DNA of 58,752 nucleotides from DASPMP01 sp035248725 (GTDB lineage Bacteria; Gemmatimonadota; Gemmatimonadetes; Gemmatimonadales; Gemmatimonadaceae). Below the pieces are notes generated by a model, which made no database searches, had not been told where the DNA came from, and saw only the letters and a list, made by a program, of their open reading frames with translations. Both the position numbers and the translations under genes were made by a program. The stretch covers positions 1-58,752 of the forward strand of contig DATFHG010000071.1 of NCBI GenBank assembly GCA_035248725.1. The letters are read 5' to 3'. Shown here in pieces: positions 42,040 to 49,815 of this stretch (position 1 is the first letter of the stretch; every line of letters starts with the position of its first letter).

Positions 42040-42756
42040 CTACTTAGGCTGACCGCCTTGTATAAACTGCCACCTCGCCGTGACGCTGGCGCGAACGGTT
42101 TCCTGACCAGCCTCCACCGGAACCGAAGTGTCCTGCGCAGCCTCGGCCCGCATGACCATGGCGACGGGTCGAGGGGGCGGGACGTATAGGTCCGCTGCAG
42201 TCAGCTCGATCAGTGGTCCAAGCGAACCGCCGGCGGCGCGCGCCATCGCTTCCGCATCGGCGCGTGCGCGTGAAACGGCCGTGCTTAAGGCAACCCGTCG
42301 AGCGGAGTCGGCGCTGCTCAAGCCGAAATCCAATGAGTTGATCTGGTTTGCGCCCGCGGCAAGCGCGGCGTCAATCACGGCTCCCACTTGATCGACACGC
42401 CGCAGTTCCACGGTGACGACGTTGCTGACCAGGTAGCTCACGGTTCTCGGCGTCTGATCCTTGTCGTAGCGCGTTTCGGGAATTACCGCGAATCCCGACG
42501 TCCCGATTTGAGTGGCATCCACGCCACGCGCCCTGATGGCGTCGATGACCGCGCGCTGCTTGCGGGAATTCTGCGCCGCAGCGTCCGCCGCCGTTGCTGC
42601 CCGCGTCTGCACCCCTACCGAAATCGTGGCTTTGTCCGGCGCCAGCCGAACCTCGCCTTGGCCACTGGTCACGATCTGAGGGGGCACCGGTCGCGGGGCG
42701 TCCTGACCGGCAGCGACGCCGGCGACAACGACGAGAAGAGCGAGAGAATTACGCAC
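42040..42756 (-). CDS. SIMPL (DUF541) domain secreted protein
   Basis: This 238-residue protein has a signal peptide (about 1-18). A SIMPL domain follows, with IVTSGQGEVRLAPDKATISV at the start and GVDATQIGTSGFAVIPE. VSNVVTVELRRVDQVGAVID and the RRVALSTAVSRARADAEAMA helix are also present. Such proteins are periplasmic or outer-membrane; function is unknown (the name comes from an IRAK-signalling protein). It sits between mnmG and the parAB operon, 34 nt after mnmG. Confidence 0.88.
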   Translation of the reverse strand: MRNSLALLVVVAGVAAGQDAPRPVPPQIVTSGQGEVRLAPDKATISVGVQTRAATAADAAAQNSRKQRAVIDAIRARGVDATQIGTSGFAVIPETRYDKDQTPRTVSYLVSNVVTVELRRVDQVGAVIDAALAAGANQINSLDFGLSSADSARRVALSTAVSRARADAEAMARAAGGSLGPLIELTAADLYVPPPRPVAMVMRAEAAQDTSVPVEAGQETVRASVTARWQFIQGGQPK

Positions 42757-42790
42757 AGGTGATCCTTGGCTGTTTGGTTGCGAAATGCTA

Positions 42791-44710
42791 CTAATTCGCG
42801 GGTTGCCTGCGTCGCTCCACTTCTATTACCAGATTCTGCAAATCCGACGCGCTGATGCCAGGCACACTCGCTGCCTGCGCCAAAGTGCGCGGCCGCAGCG
42901 CCCCCAGCTTTTGTCGCGCCTCGGTCGAGAGTGAACGCAGATCCGCATAAGGCAGTTCCTGCGGAAGAGGAAATTCCCGCAGCTTGCGCAGGCGATCCGC
43001 TTGGGCGCGCTCGCGATCGAAATAGCCGGCGTACTTCAGCTCGAGCTCCGCCGTGAGCACAGCCGCGACGTCAGCCACGTGATGTCCCGCCGCGGTCAAT
43101 AACGCCTGCAGCGACACCCCCGGTCGCTTGGCAACCTCGGCGATTCGCATCGCATGAGGAAGCGGAGATTCCGACGCGGCCTCCAAAGCGGCACGAGCCA
43201 CGTCCGGAGCAATGCTGGTCGTGCGGGCGAGCTCGAGAACTTCTGCTTCGCGCGCGAGTCGTTGCTCGAGAACCAGCGCCTCTGCGTCGGTAAGCATTCC
43301 GAGACGGCTCGCGACGGGACCGAGCCGCCGAAGTGCGTTGTCCTGCCGAACTGTCAGCCGAAACTCTGAACGCGATGTGAATAGACGGTAGGGCTCATCC
43401 ACGCCCCGCATTACGAGGTCGTCCACAAGGACGCCGATGAATGAATTCTCCCGTCCGAGCTCCAACGGCGGCAGATCGAGCGCGAACGCTGCCGCATTCG
43501 CCCCCGCGACGAGTCCTTGGCCGGCGGCCTCCTCGTAGCCCGTGGTGCCGTTGATCTGGCCAGCCATGTACAGGCCGGCCGCCTGCTTCACCGCGAGGTG
43601 AGGGTCGAGCTGCGTCGGCACATAGTAGTCGTACTCGATGGCGTAACCGGCTCGAGTCATCTCGGCCCGTTCCAGGCCGGCGACGCTACGCAACATCGCA
43701 AGCTGCACGTCGACGGGAAGCGAGGTCGAGAGCCCGTTCACATACAGCTCTCTCGTCCCGTGCCCTTCCGGCTCGAGGAACAACTGATGTCGTTCCGCGT
43801 CGGGAAATTTCACAATCTTGTCTTCGACCGATGGGCAATAGCGTGGACCCCGTGAACCAATCGCGCCACCGTACATGGCGGACCGGCCGAGATTTTCCGC
43901 GATGATGCGGTGCGTCTCTTCGGACGTGAACGTGATCCAGCACGGCAGCTGATCGGGGTGCCGCGTTCGGTCTCCGACGCGGCGCGCATCGGGCCAGTAA
44001 TGCGACCATGAGTAGTCGAACTGCTCTACTTCGCTGTCCTGTCGCGTCAGCGCGTCGAAGTCCACGGTGCGACCGTCGATGCGGGGCGGTGTGCCGGTCT
44101 TGAAGCGAGAGACCTCGAGCCCGACTTGCTCGAGCTGTTCGGCGAGGTGAATGGACGCGGCCTCGCCCGCCCGCCCTCCCGAAACCCGCGTCTCTGTCCC
44201 GATATGGATGCGCCCGCGAAGGAACGTCCCCGTCGTGATGACAACAGCTCTTGCCTCGAAGCGACGTCCCTCGAGCGTCTCGATGCCGCGGACGGTTTCT
44301 CCATCCATCAGGAGCCGCGCCACGGTGCCCTGAATCGTCCGCAGCGTGGCGTGTTCCTCCATCAATTGCCGAACCGCCGTGCGATACAGGGCGCGATCGC
44401 ACTGCGACCGCGGAGCCCAGACCGCCGGACCCTTGCTGCGATTCAGCATCCTGAACTGCACACTCGCGAGGTCGGTGGCGCGACCCATGATGCCGCCGAG
44501 GGCGTCCACCTCACGCACGACAGTCCCCTTGGCAACGCCGCCGATTGCCGGATTGCACGACATATGTCCGATCGTATCGAGCGCACTCGTCACGATGCCG
44601 ACGCGTGCCCCGCGTCGCGCCGCAGCGACTCCCGCCTCGGTCCCTGCGTGGCCCGCGCCCACGACCAGGACATCGAAGCGTGCTTCAATTCCAGGAACTG
44701 CGTCGCTCAT
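42791..44710 (-). CDS. mnmG: tRNA uridine-5-carboxymethylaminomethyl modification enzyme, FAD subunit
   Basis: This 639-residue protein has the FAD dinucleotide motif VVGAGHAGTEAGVAAAR near 14-30, and SCNPAIGGVAKG with the conserved Cys. GIETLEGRRFEARAVVITTGTF follows, and a C-terminal helical domain that meets MnmE (VPGISASDLQNLVIEVERRR). It works with MnmE, encoded in the left arm, on wobble uridines. There is no rsmG between mnmG and parA here, although that is a common order. Confidence 0.97.
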   Translation of the reverse strand: MSDAVPGIEARFDVLVVGAGHAGTEAGVAAARRGARVGIVTSALDTIGHMSCNPAIGGVAKGTVVREVDALGGIMGRATDLASVQFRMLNRSKGPAVWAPRSQCDRALYRTAVRQLMEEHATLRTIQGTVARLLMDGETVRGIETLEGRRFEARAVVITTGTFLRGRIHIGTETRVSGGRAGEAASIHLAEQLEQVGLEVSRFKTGTPPRIDGRTVDFDALTRQDSEVEQFDYSWSHYWPDARRVGDRTRHPDQLPCWITFTSEETHRIIAENLGRSAMYGGAIGSRGPRYCPSVEDKIVKFPDAERHQLFLEPEGHGTRELYVNGLSTSLPVDVQLAMLRSVAGLERAEMTRAGYAIEYDYYVPTQLDPHLAVKQAAGLYMAGQINGTTGYEEAAGQGLVAGANAAAFALDLPPLELGRENSFIGVLVDDLVMRGVDEPYRLFTSRSEFRLTVRQDNALRRLGPVASRLGMLTDAEALVLEQRLAREAEVLELARTTSIAPDVARAALEAASESPLPHAMRIAEVAKRPGVSLQALLTAAGHHVADVAAVLTAELELKYAGYFDRERAQADRLRKLREFPLPQELPYADLRSLSTEARQKLGALRPRTLAQAASVPGISASDLQNLVIEVERRRQPAN

Positions 44711-44746
44711 GCTGAAAACCTATGCTGACCAGATAAGTTGGGGCGC

Positions 44747-45070
44747 ATGCCACTCCGTGTCGCCAACGGCGCACCGTCGATCGTCATTCGTCGATCCGCC
44801 TATGAAGGTTCCGGATTGATTCGCGCCGCCATCGACGAACGTCTCGGACTCACCGCCGAGGAGTTTCGCGTCGAGGGTGATCTTGTTGCGATCGGCCCCG
44901 TATACGACGCCGAGGCTTTGTCCGCCCTCCTCGAGGATTTCGAGGGCCTGGGCCTCGCCTACTACGACGATTTCTTCGAACTCAGTGGTAATTGGCCGGA
45001 TTGGCTATCGATGCTCGTGGCGTCCGACTCCGACGCGGGGCGAAGCAAACCTTCCCAGCCGCAGCGATAA
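44747..45070 (+). CDS. Small protein of unknown function
   Basis: The protein has 107 residues from ATG 44747. It is acidic, with VRRSAYEGSGLIRAAIDERLGL-like helices (numbering from the start) and a well-formed GLAYYDDFFELSGNWPDWL C-terminal region. No signal or membrane segment is present, and I recognise no family. It is divergent from mnmG with 36 bp between, and its 3' end overlaps a convergent membrane-protein gene by 109 bp. Confidence 0.5.
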   Translation: MPLRVANGAPSIVIRRSAYEGSGLIRAAIDERLGLTAEEFRVEGDLVAIGPVYDAEALSALLEDFEGLGLAYYDDFFELSGNWPDWLSMLVASDSDAGRSKPSQPQR

Positions 45071-45258
45071 CACCAGCTCGTCCGAAACCACGGAAGCAGA
45101 ATGTTCCACATCGGCGAGCGAACGCGTACGGTCGCGTCATCGCATACGGGACAGCGGTTGCTCTCGGGCAGCAGAAAGTAGAAGAAGACCGTGGCGGCGA
45201 TGGCGCGCAGGACGAAGAAGCCGACGAACACCACACCGAAAATCACCGCATCCCACAT
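44962..45258 (-). CDS. Small membrane protein with zinc-ribbon cysteines
   Basis: The protein has 98 residues from ATG 45258, with AGGTGG upstream. One N-terminal transmembrane helix (VIFGVVFVGFFVLRAIAATVF) is followed by a CPVC and a CYRCGWEG pair that would bind zinc. The C-terminal 25 residues are Ser/Asp-rich. Function is unknown. It follows the 180-residue membrane-protein gene by 20 nt. Its 3' part is antisense to the + strand gene ending at 45070. Confidence 0.6.
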   Translation of the reverse strand: MWDAVIFGVVFVGFFVLRAIAATVFFYFLLPESNRCPVCDDATVRVRSPMWNILLPWFRTSWCYRCGWEGLLRPASESDATSIDSQSGQLPLSSKKSS

Positions 45259-45278
45259 GACACCACCTGTCGCCTGAA

Positions 45279-45821
45279 CTACAGGCGCTCCTCGATCGCG
45301 GCCCAGGGTTCGACGAACGCGAGATCGTCGGTGACCCGCTCGATCACGACTTCGGCGTCGGCGCGACCCTGCTCCGGTCTCCAGTCGCCAGGCGTCCATT
45401 GGGCGCGAAATTCGTACCGTCGCCCGTCGAATTCGAACGCGATACGTCCGGCGGGAGGTTGGCCCCCACGGGGCACGATGCCCTCCACGACTCGAGCGAC
45501 CTGACCCTGGAAGCGAAATTCCGGATCATCCTCGGGATCGGTGGATGGCGCGGTCGCCGAGTGACGAACGAGTGCCCACGCGCCCCAGCCCGCGATCGCG
45601 CCAGCAAGCAGAGCGGTCGCGAGGAGCTGCACGCCGGCCTCACTTCGCGACGCGCCAACGTACAGCACGACTCCCGTCACCATGAAGAATGCGGCCAGCG
45701 TCAGTGGCCAGCGGCGAAGGAGGACGTGCTCCTCGTCGAGTCGACGCTGAACGCCGAAGAACATCACGCGAATTCCGAGAAGCAGGCCGATGCCGAACGC
45801 GACAGCTCCAAGAGAGCTCAT
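45279..45821 (-). CDS. Membrane protein with OB-like C-terminal domain, unknown function
   Basis: The protein has 180 residues from ATG 45821. Hydrophobic helices lie near residues 4-21, 39-57 and 66-84. A soluble, beta-rich C-terminal domain (FRFQGQVARVVEGIVPRGG, AGRIAFEFDGRRYEFRAQW) follows, which recalls the NfeD/YqiJ OB-fold but is too weak to name. It is 5 nt after the dienelactone-hydrolase-like gene and 20 nt before the zinc-ribbon protein gene, so all three are probably one transcript. Confidence 0.6.
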   Translation of the reverse strand: MSSLGAVAFGIGLLLGIRVMFFGVQRRLDEEHVLLRRWPLTLAAFFMVTGVVLYVGASRSEAGVQLLATALLAGAIAGWGAWALVRHSATAPSTDPEDDPEFRFQGQVARVVEGIVPRGGQPPAGRIAFEFDGRRYEFRAQWTPGDWRPEQGRADAEVVIERVTDDLAFVEPWAAIEERL

Positions 45822-45826
45822 GGGCG

Positions 45827-46660
45827 TCAACGCTCGAGGTGACTGCGGAAGAACGCCAGCGTGAGCGGCCACGCGCGTTCCGCGGCATCGCGATTCGCCT
45901 TCCGACCTTCCTGAGCTCTGAGAAAGCCATGACCCGCACCGGCGAAGTAATGCACCTCGTAGGACTTGCCGAACCGCTTCATGACGGAGTCGGTCGCGGG
46001 CACGCGTGCATTGATTCGCGCATCATCGCCAGCATACAGTCCGAGCACCGGCACGCGCACGCGCGCCAGTTCGGCGGTATCCGGCGAGGCACCGTAATAC
46101 ACGACCGCCGCCTCGAGCCCCGTTGGAGAGCGTACCGCATGTGCGAACGAGATGCCTCCGCCCCAGCAAAATCCGACGATACCATAACGGCCCACCGCGG
46201 CCGGTAAGGACATGCCGTAACGTCCTACCGCTTCGAGTTGCCGCTGCACGTCCTCGGGCCGGAGCGTTCGGATTGCGGCGGTCGCGACGCTCGCCGACAT
46301 GGTGTCACTCTCGAGTGGTGCCTTCCCAGTCAGCAGATCGGGCGCGATTGCGATGTATCCGGCCGCCGCGAGCTGATCCGCTACGCCCCGAATCCAGGTG
46401 CTGAGGCCGAAAATTTCGTGCACGACCAGGACGACGGGAGCTTTCGTGGCGCGCTCTGGATAGACGACGTATGCGCGCACGCTGTCGCCGCCGGTGGGGA
46501 TCATGACCCACTCGCCGTGCCGGGGCGACGCGGCGAGGCGTTGCGATACCGTCGTCGCGCCCGCCGGAACAGCGACCGCGGGGCTCAGAGTAGCGGATCC
46601 GGCACGGCAGGCTACGAGTCCACAAGACAAGACGACGGCTGCGGCGACGCGATGGGACAT
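45827..46660 (-). CDS. Dienelactone hydrolase-family lipoprotein
   Basis: The protein has 277 residues from ATG 46660. A signal ends in lipobox LVAC (Cys about 18), so unlike cytoplasmic DLH this form is exported and lipid-anchored. The alpha/beta-hydrolase core has VVLVVHEIFGL, the nucleophile elbow VGFCWGGG (Cys in place of Ser, as in DLH), Asp in YAGDDARIN and His in AGAGHGFL, giving a full Cys-Asp-His triad. The substrate is unknown. Confidence 0.85.
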   Translation of the reverse strand: MSHRVAAAVVLSCGLVACRAGSATLSPAVAVPAGATTVSQRLAASPRHGEWVMIPTGGDSVRAYVVYPERATKAPVVLVVHEIFGLSTWIRGVADQLAAAGYIAIAPDLLTGKAPLESDTMSASVATAAIRTLRPEDVQRQLEAVGRYGMSLPAAVGRYGIVGFCWGGGISFAHAVRSPTGLEAAVVYYGASPDTAELARVRVPVLGLYAGDDARINARVPATDSVMKRFGKSYEVHYFAGAGHGFLRAQEGRKANRDAAERAWPLTLAFFRSHLER

Positions 46661-46698
46661 GGGATGCGTTCCACTCGGGTGATGATTCAATCGTAACC

Positions 46699-47691
46699 TC
46701 ACCGGGACTCGCGCTCTATGATGTCGTCGAAAAATCGGAAGGCGCGCCACTCCGCGTAATAGAAGGGACGCCACGGCCGGCCGCTGACAAATCCCACGTG
46801 TCCACCGCTCGAGTGGAACTCGCTGACGACAGAGGGATTTCCGCTGATGGCTGCCTCCACCTGGTCGAGGACACGCGGTGGCAAAAACGGATCGTCATAC
46901 GCCGACAGCAGGAGTGTTGGGACGCGGATATCGCGGAGGAAGCCCAACGAGCTGGATTTCGCGTAGTAGTCGGCGGCGCTCTCGAATCCGTGGACCGGCG
47001 CGGTCACTGTGTCATCGAAGTCGTAGATGCTCGCGACGCCTCGTAGTCTGGACTCGTCGAACAACCCTGGACGACGCTCGAGCTTTGCGAGCGCCTTGCG
47101 TCGCAGCGAACGCACGAAGTTCCGATCATAGAGCCGCGCGAATCCGTGCGAGATGTGACGGGCGCCGGCGTCGAGATCAAACGGCGTGGAGATCGCGACC
47201 GCACCAGCGAGTCGCGGCAACGAACCGCGCTCGCCGAGCCATTTGAGCAGCACATTCCCGCCGAGCGACACGCCGACGCCGAACCACCGGGTGTGGGGCC
47301 ATCGGTCGGCGAGGAGCGTGAAGACGAAGTCGACGTCGCTCGTCTCGCCCGAGTGATAGAACCGCGCAGCCAGGTTCGGCGCGCTGCCGCAACCGCGGAA
47401 GACCAGCAACGTGGCACCCCAGCCGCGATCGGCGGCATGGGCCAGCATGCCGTCGACGTAATGCGAGTCGCGCGAGCCTTCCAGGCCGTGCAACAGGAGA
47501 ACGCGCGGTACGCCCGCGGCGGCATCGAGGTGATGCAGCTCCAGCTCGTCACCATCTGTGGCGCGCACCATCTCGCGACGAGTCTGGACTTTGCGCACCC
47601 GCTTGAAGAACCTGCCCCACATCGTCTGCGCGTGGGGATTCCTCAGCCACCATGGCGCGCCGAACTTATAGGCGCCGGGTTTCTTCTTCAC
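46699..47691 (-). CDS. YheT-family alpha/beta hydrolase
   Basis: The protein has 330 residues from GTG 47691; the frame is open further upstream but runs into the divergent ArsC-like gene. It has PGAYKFGAPWWLRNPHAQTMWG at the N terminus (family hallmark, read in two parts), then LLLHGLEGSRDSHY, and nucleophile GVSLGGNVL. The ending is AYDDPFLPPR with a late His in SSGGHVGFVSG. This is the COG0429/YheT group of hydrolases, with unknown physiological substrate. No signal peptide is present. Confidence 0.85.
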   Translation of the reverse strand: MKKKPGAYKFGAPWWLRNPHAQTMWGRFFKRVRKVQTRREMVRATDGDELELHHLDAAAGVPRVLLLHGLEGSRDSHYVDGMLAHAADRGWGATLLVFRGCGSAPNLAARFYHSGETSDVDFVFTLLADRWPHTRWFGVGVSLGGNVLLKWLGERGSLPRLAGAVAISTPFDLDAGARHISHGFARLYDRNFVRSLRRKALAKLERRPGLFDESRLRGVASIYDFDDTVTAPVHGFESAADYYAKSSSLGFLRDIRVPTLLLSAYDDPFLPPRVLDQVEAAISGNPSVVSEFHSSGGHVGFVSGRPWRPFYYAEWRAFRFFDDIIERESR

Positions 47692-47706
47692 ACGCAAGCC
47701 GATCCG

Positions 47707-48057
47707 ATGGAAGTCCAGATCTTCGGTGTCCGGAAGAGCGCTGACACTCGCAAGGCACTGCGCTTCTTCTCCGAACGTCGCGTCAAAACCCACTTCGTCG
47801 ACCTGCTCGAGCGTGCGCCCGCGCCGGGCGAGCTGCAGCGTTTCATCCAACGTTTTGGCATCGACGGAGTTCTCGACCGCGAGTCTCGCCGATTCGACGA
47901 GCTCGGATTGCGACATTCGCAGATGTCGGACGGCCGTTGGTTGGACAAGCTGCTCGCAGATCCGCTGCTGCTCCGACTTCCGCTTGTTCGAAAGCTTGGT
48001 CAGCCGCCCGACCTAACCGTGGGACTCGCGGAAGAACGATGGAAGGTGTGGCAATGA
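47707..48057 (+). CDS. ArsC/Spx-family thioredoxin-fold protein without the catalytic cysteine
   Basis: The protein has 116 residues from ATG 47707. The fold matches ArsC/Spx (EVQIFGVRKSADTRKALRFF at the N terminus). A middle KTHFVDL segment is followed by a C-terminal helix. Where ArsC has the redox Cys (x-C-x-x-x-R-K-A) this protein has Ser, and no other Cys is present at all. It is unlikely to reduce arsenate; an RNA polymerase- or protein-binding role like Spx is possible. It starts 16 nt from the divergent YheT gene. Confidence 0.72.
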   Translation: MEVQIFGVRKSADTRKALRFFSERRVKTHFVDLLERAPAPGELQRFIQRFGIDGVLDRESRRFDELGLRHSQMSDGRWLDKLLADPLLLRLPLVRKLGQPPDLTVGLAEERWKVWQ

Positions 48058-48093
48058 CGCAGCAACATCGAGCCAGCCTAACGACAGGAGACA

Positions 48094-49056
48094 CTAAAAT
48101 TCGCCAATAAATCCGATTTCTGGTTCCAAGTGCTGGTTGAACCGCTCCTGCACCTTCTGCTGTGCCAACGCAATCAATGCTCGCACATCAGAAGCTTTCG
48201 CGTGGCCCAGGTTGACCAGGATGTTGGCGTGGATGTGCGAGATCTGCGCGTCGCCAATCCGATAGCCCTTCAGTCCAAGCTGGTCGATGAGACGCCCGGC
48301 GCCGACTCCTTCGATCTTCTTGAACACCGAACCAGCACTCGGATGCCAATCGAGCCACGGATGCTTGCCGCCCCGCCAGCTGAGGTTCTCCTGCATTACT
48401 CGATGCATCGCCGCGACATCGCCCCTCTTCAGACGCAACGTAGCCGCGAGCACGATGTCTTTGCGATGGTGAAAGACCGAGTCGTCGTACCCGAACTTGA
48501 CGTAATCCGCTCCGACGGTCTTGCGCTCGTTCTCTTCGCTGAGGATCTCGCACGATTCGAAGAGCTCGGCGATGAACATGGTGCGCTCGCGTTCCGGCGC
48601 CGGCGACAGAAAGTGGAGGTTTTGCCAGATCGCCCCGCCGACCGTGCTCGGAATACCGACATAGTGCTCGAGACCAGACCAGCCTCTTCGCACGGCCTCG
48701 CCGATCAAGTCCTTTACGATGGCTCCGCTTTCGCTGCGCAGTCGTCCGTCCTCGAAAAACTCGTAATGCGCGGCGACGTTCCGAATCACCAGCCCGCGAA
48801 AGCCTCGGTCGCCGATCAGGATGTTCGCGCCGAGCCCGAGCACGAAATGTGGAACGCCCAGCGATCGAGCCGAGAGAACGGCATCCGCCAACTCGTCGGA
48901 TGACCGTGCTTCGAAAAACCAATCGGCGGGACCTCCGATCTTGAACGTCGTGAATTGGGCGAGCGGAACCGAACGTTGAACGCGATCCGCGCCGAGCGCG
49001 CGCGAGAGCGCTGCGCCGACGTCAGTCGAGTGTGCGGGTGATGCGATGGATGACAT
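48094..49056 (-). CDS. murB: UDP-N-acetylmuramate dehydrogenase
   Basis: The protein has 320 residues from ATG 49056; GTG 49095 is possible. It shows the FAD-binding region (FTTFKIGGPADWFFE, GLGANILIGDRGFRG), GIPSTVGGAIWQN, and SAGSVFKKIEG with the catalytic Ser. The C-terminal LEPEIGFIGEF has the conserved Glu. It makes UDP-MurNAc for peptidoglycan with NADPH. It stands alone; no other mur genes are in the window. Confidence 0.95.
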   Translation of the reverse strand: MSSIASPAHSTDVGAALSRALGADRVQRSVPLAQFTTFKIGGPADWFFEARSSDELADAVLSARSLGVPHFVLGLGANILIGDRGFRGLVIRNVAAHYEFFEDGRLRSESGAIVKDLIGEAVRRGWSGLEHYVGIPSTVGGAIWQNLHFLSPAPERERTMFIAELFESCEILSEENERKTVGADYVKFGYDDSVFHHRKDIVLAATLRLKRGDVAAMHRVMQENLSWRGGKHPWLDWHPSAGSVFKKIEGVGAGRLIDQLGLKGYRIGDAQISHIHANILVNLGHAKASDVRALIALAQQKVQERFNQHLEPEIGFIGEF

Positions 49057-49162
49057 GGCTGCAGAAACAAACACATCGCGGGCCAGCGTCGCCACGAGGT
49101 CGAGACAACGTCGTGTGGCGCGACGATTGCTCGCGTTGGACGCGCGTTGCGATGTGACCCTT

Positions 49163-49178
49163 TGTGAATAAATTCACA
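49163..49178. promoter_or_regulatory. Perfect CRP/FNR-superfamily site TGTGA-N6-TCACA
   Basis: TGTGAATAAATTCACA is a fully symmetric match to the CRP consensus, extended by one more pair on each side (8-bp arms, 2-nt centre). It lies between murB and the cupredoxin gene, centred about 72 nt before the latter's ATG. That fits an activator position if transcription starts near 49212. Confidence 0.7.
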
Positions 49179-49241
49179 ATCGCAGCGGCACATCCACGCA
49201 GGTCAATGGAAACACCTGGCACTCACTGGAGGCTCCAAGCA

Positions 49242-49754
49242 ATGCGGTTCAACGGACTGGTGCTCGTCGCGGCTATTGCCGCGCTCAGCGCATGCGGCGG
49301 CGGTGACAAGCAATCGGACACGACGGGTGCAGCGACGGGACAGCCCGCAACTGGTACGACGTCGGGCGCCGCAGCCGGCGCACCGGCCGGCGGCGCGGCG
49401 ACGGGGACGGCGGCGCCGGTCACCGGCACCTGGCATGAAGTGAAGATGCTGGGCGACGAAAAGGGTTATCGCTTCGAACCCGCCGACATCACGATCAAGG
49501 CCGGCGACGGTATCCGCTGGACGATGGTCTCCGGCGGTCCCCACAACGTGGCGTTCCAGAACGTCACCGGCGCGGCGAAGAATCAGCTCTCGTCCAACAT
49601 GCCGAATCAGATCTCGGATCTGTCCAGCCCCATGCTGCTCAACCCGAACGAGAAGTACGAGGTGTCGTTCGCCAACGTGCCGGCTGGCAAGTACGACTAT
49701 ATCTGCACGCCGCACATTGCGACGGGCATGAAGGGCTCCGTCACGGTTCAATAG
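49242..49754 (+). CDS. Cupredoxin (plastocyanin/azurin-like) lipoprotein
   Basis: The protein has 170 residues from ATG 49242, with GGAGG 11 nt upstream; the upstream ATG-like frame lacks a signal. The lipobox is LSAC (Cys about 18), followed by a Gly/Ala/Thr linker. The blue-copper domain has PHN (first His), then YICTPH (Cys and second His) and TGMKG (Met), all four type-1 copper ligands. It should shuttle electrons in the periplasm, probably to a respiratory oxidase. It has a CRP-like site upstream and a strong terminator downstream. Confidence 0.88.
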   Translation: MRFNGLVLVAAIAALSACGGGDKQSDTTGAATGQPATGTTSGAAAGAPAGGAATGTAAPVTGTWHEVKMLGDEKGYRFEPADITIKAGDGIRWTMVSGGPHNVAFQNVTGAAKNQLSSNMPNQISDLSSPMLLNPNEKYEVSFANVPAGKYDYICTPHIATGMKGSVTVQ

Positions 49755-49770
49755 CATTCCTGCTTCCGAC

Positions 49771-49806
49771 AAAAGGCGGGCGCATTCGCGCCCGCCTTTT
49801 GCATTT
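49771..49806 (+). terminator. Rho-independent terminator after the cupredoxin gene
   Basis: A 13-bp stem (AAAAGGCGGGCGC / GCGCCCGCCTTTT) with a 4-nt loop ends in TTTTGCATTTT. The flanking A-run makes it potentially bidirectional. Confidence 0.88.
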
Positions 49807-49815
49807 TCGGCCCAC

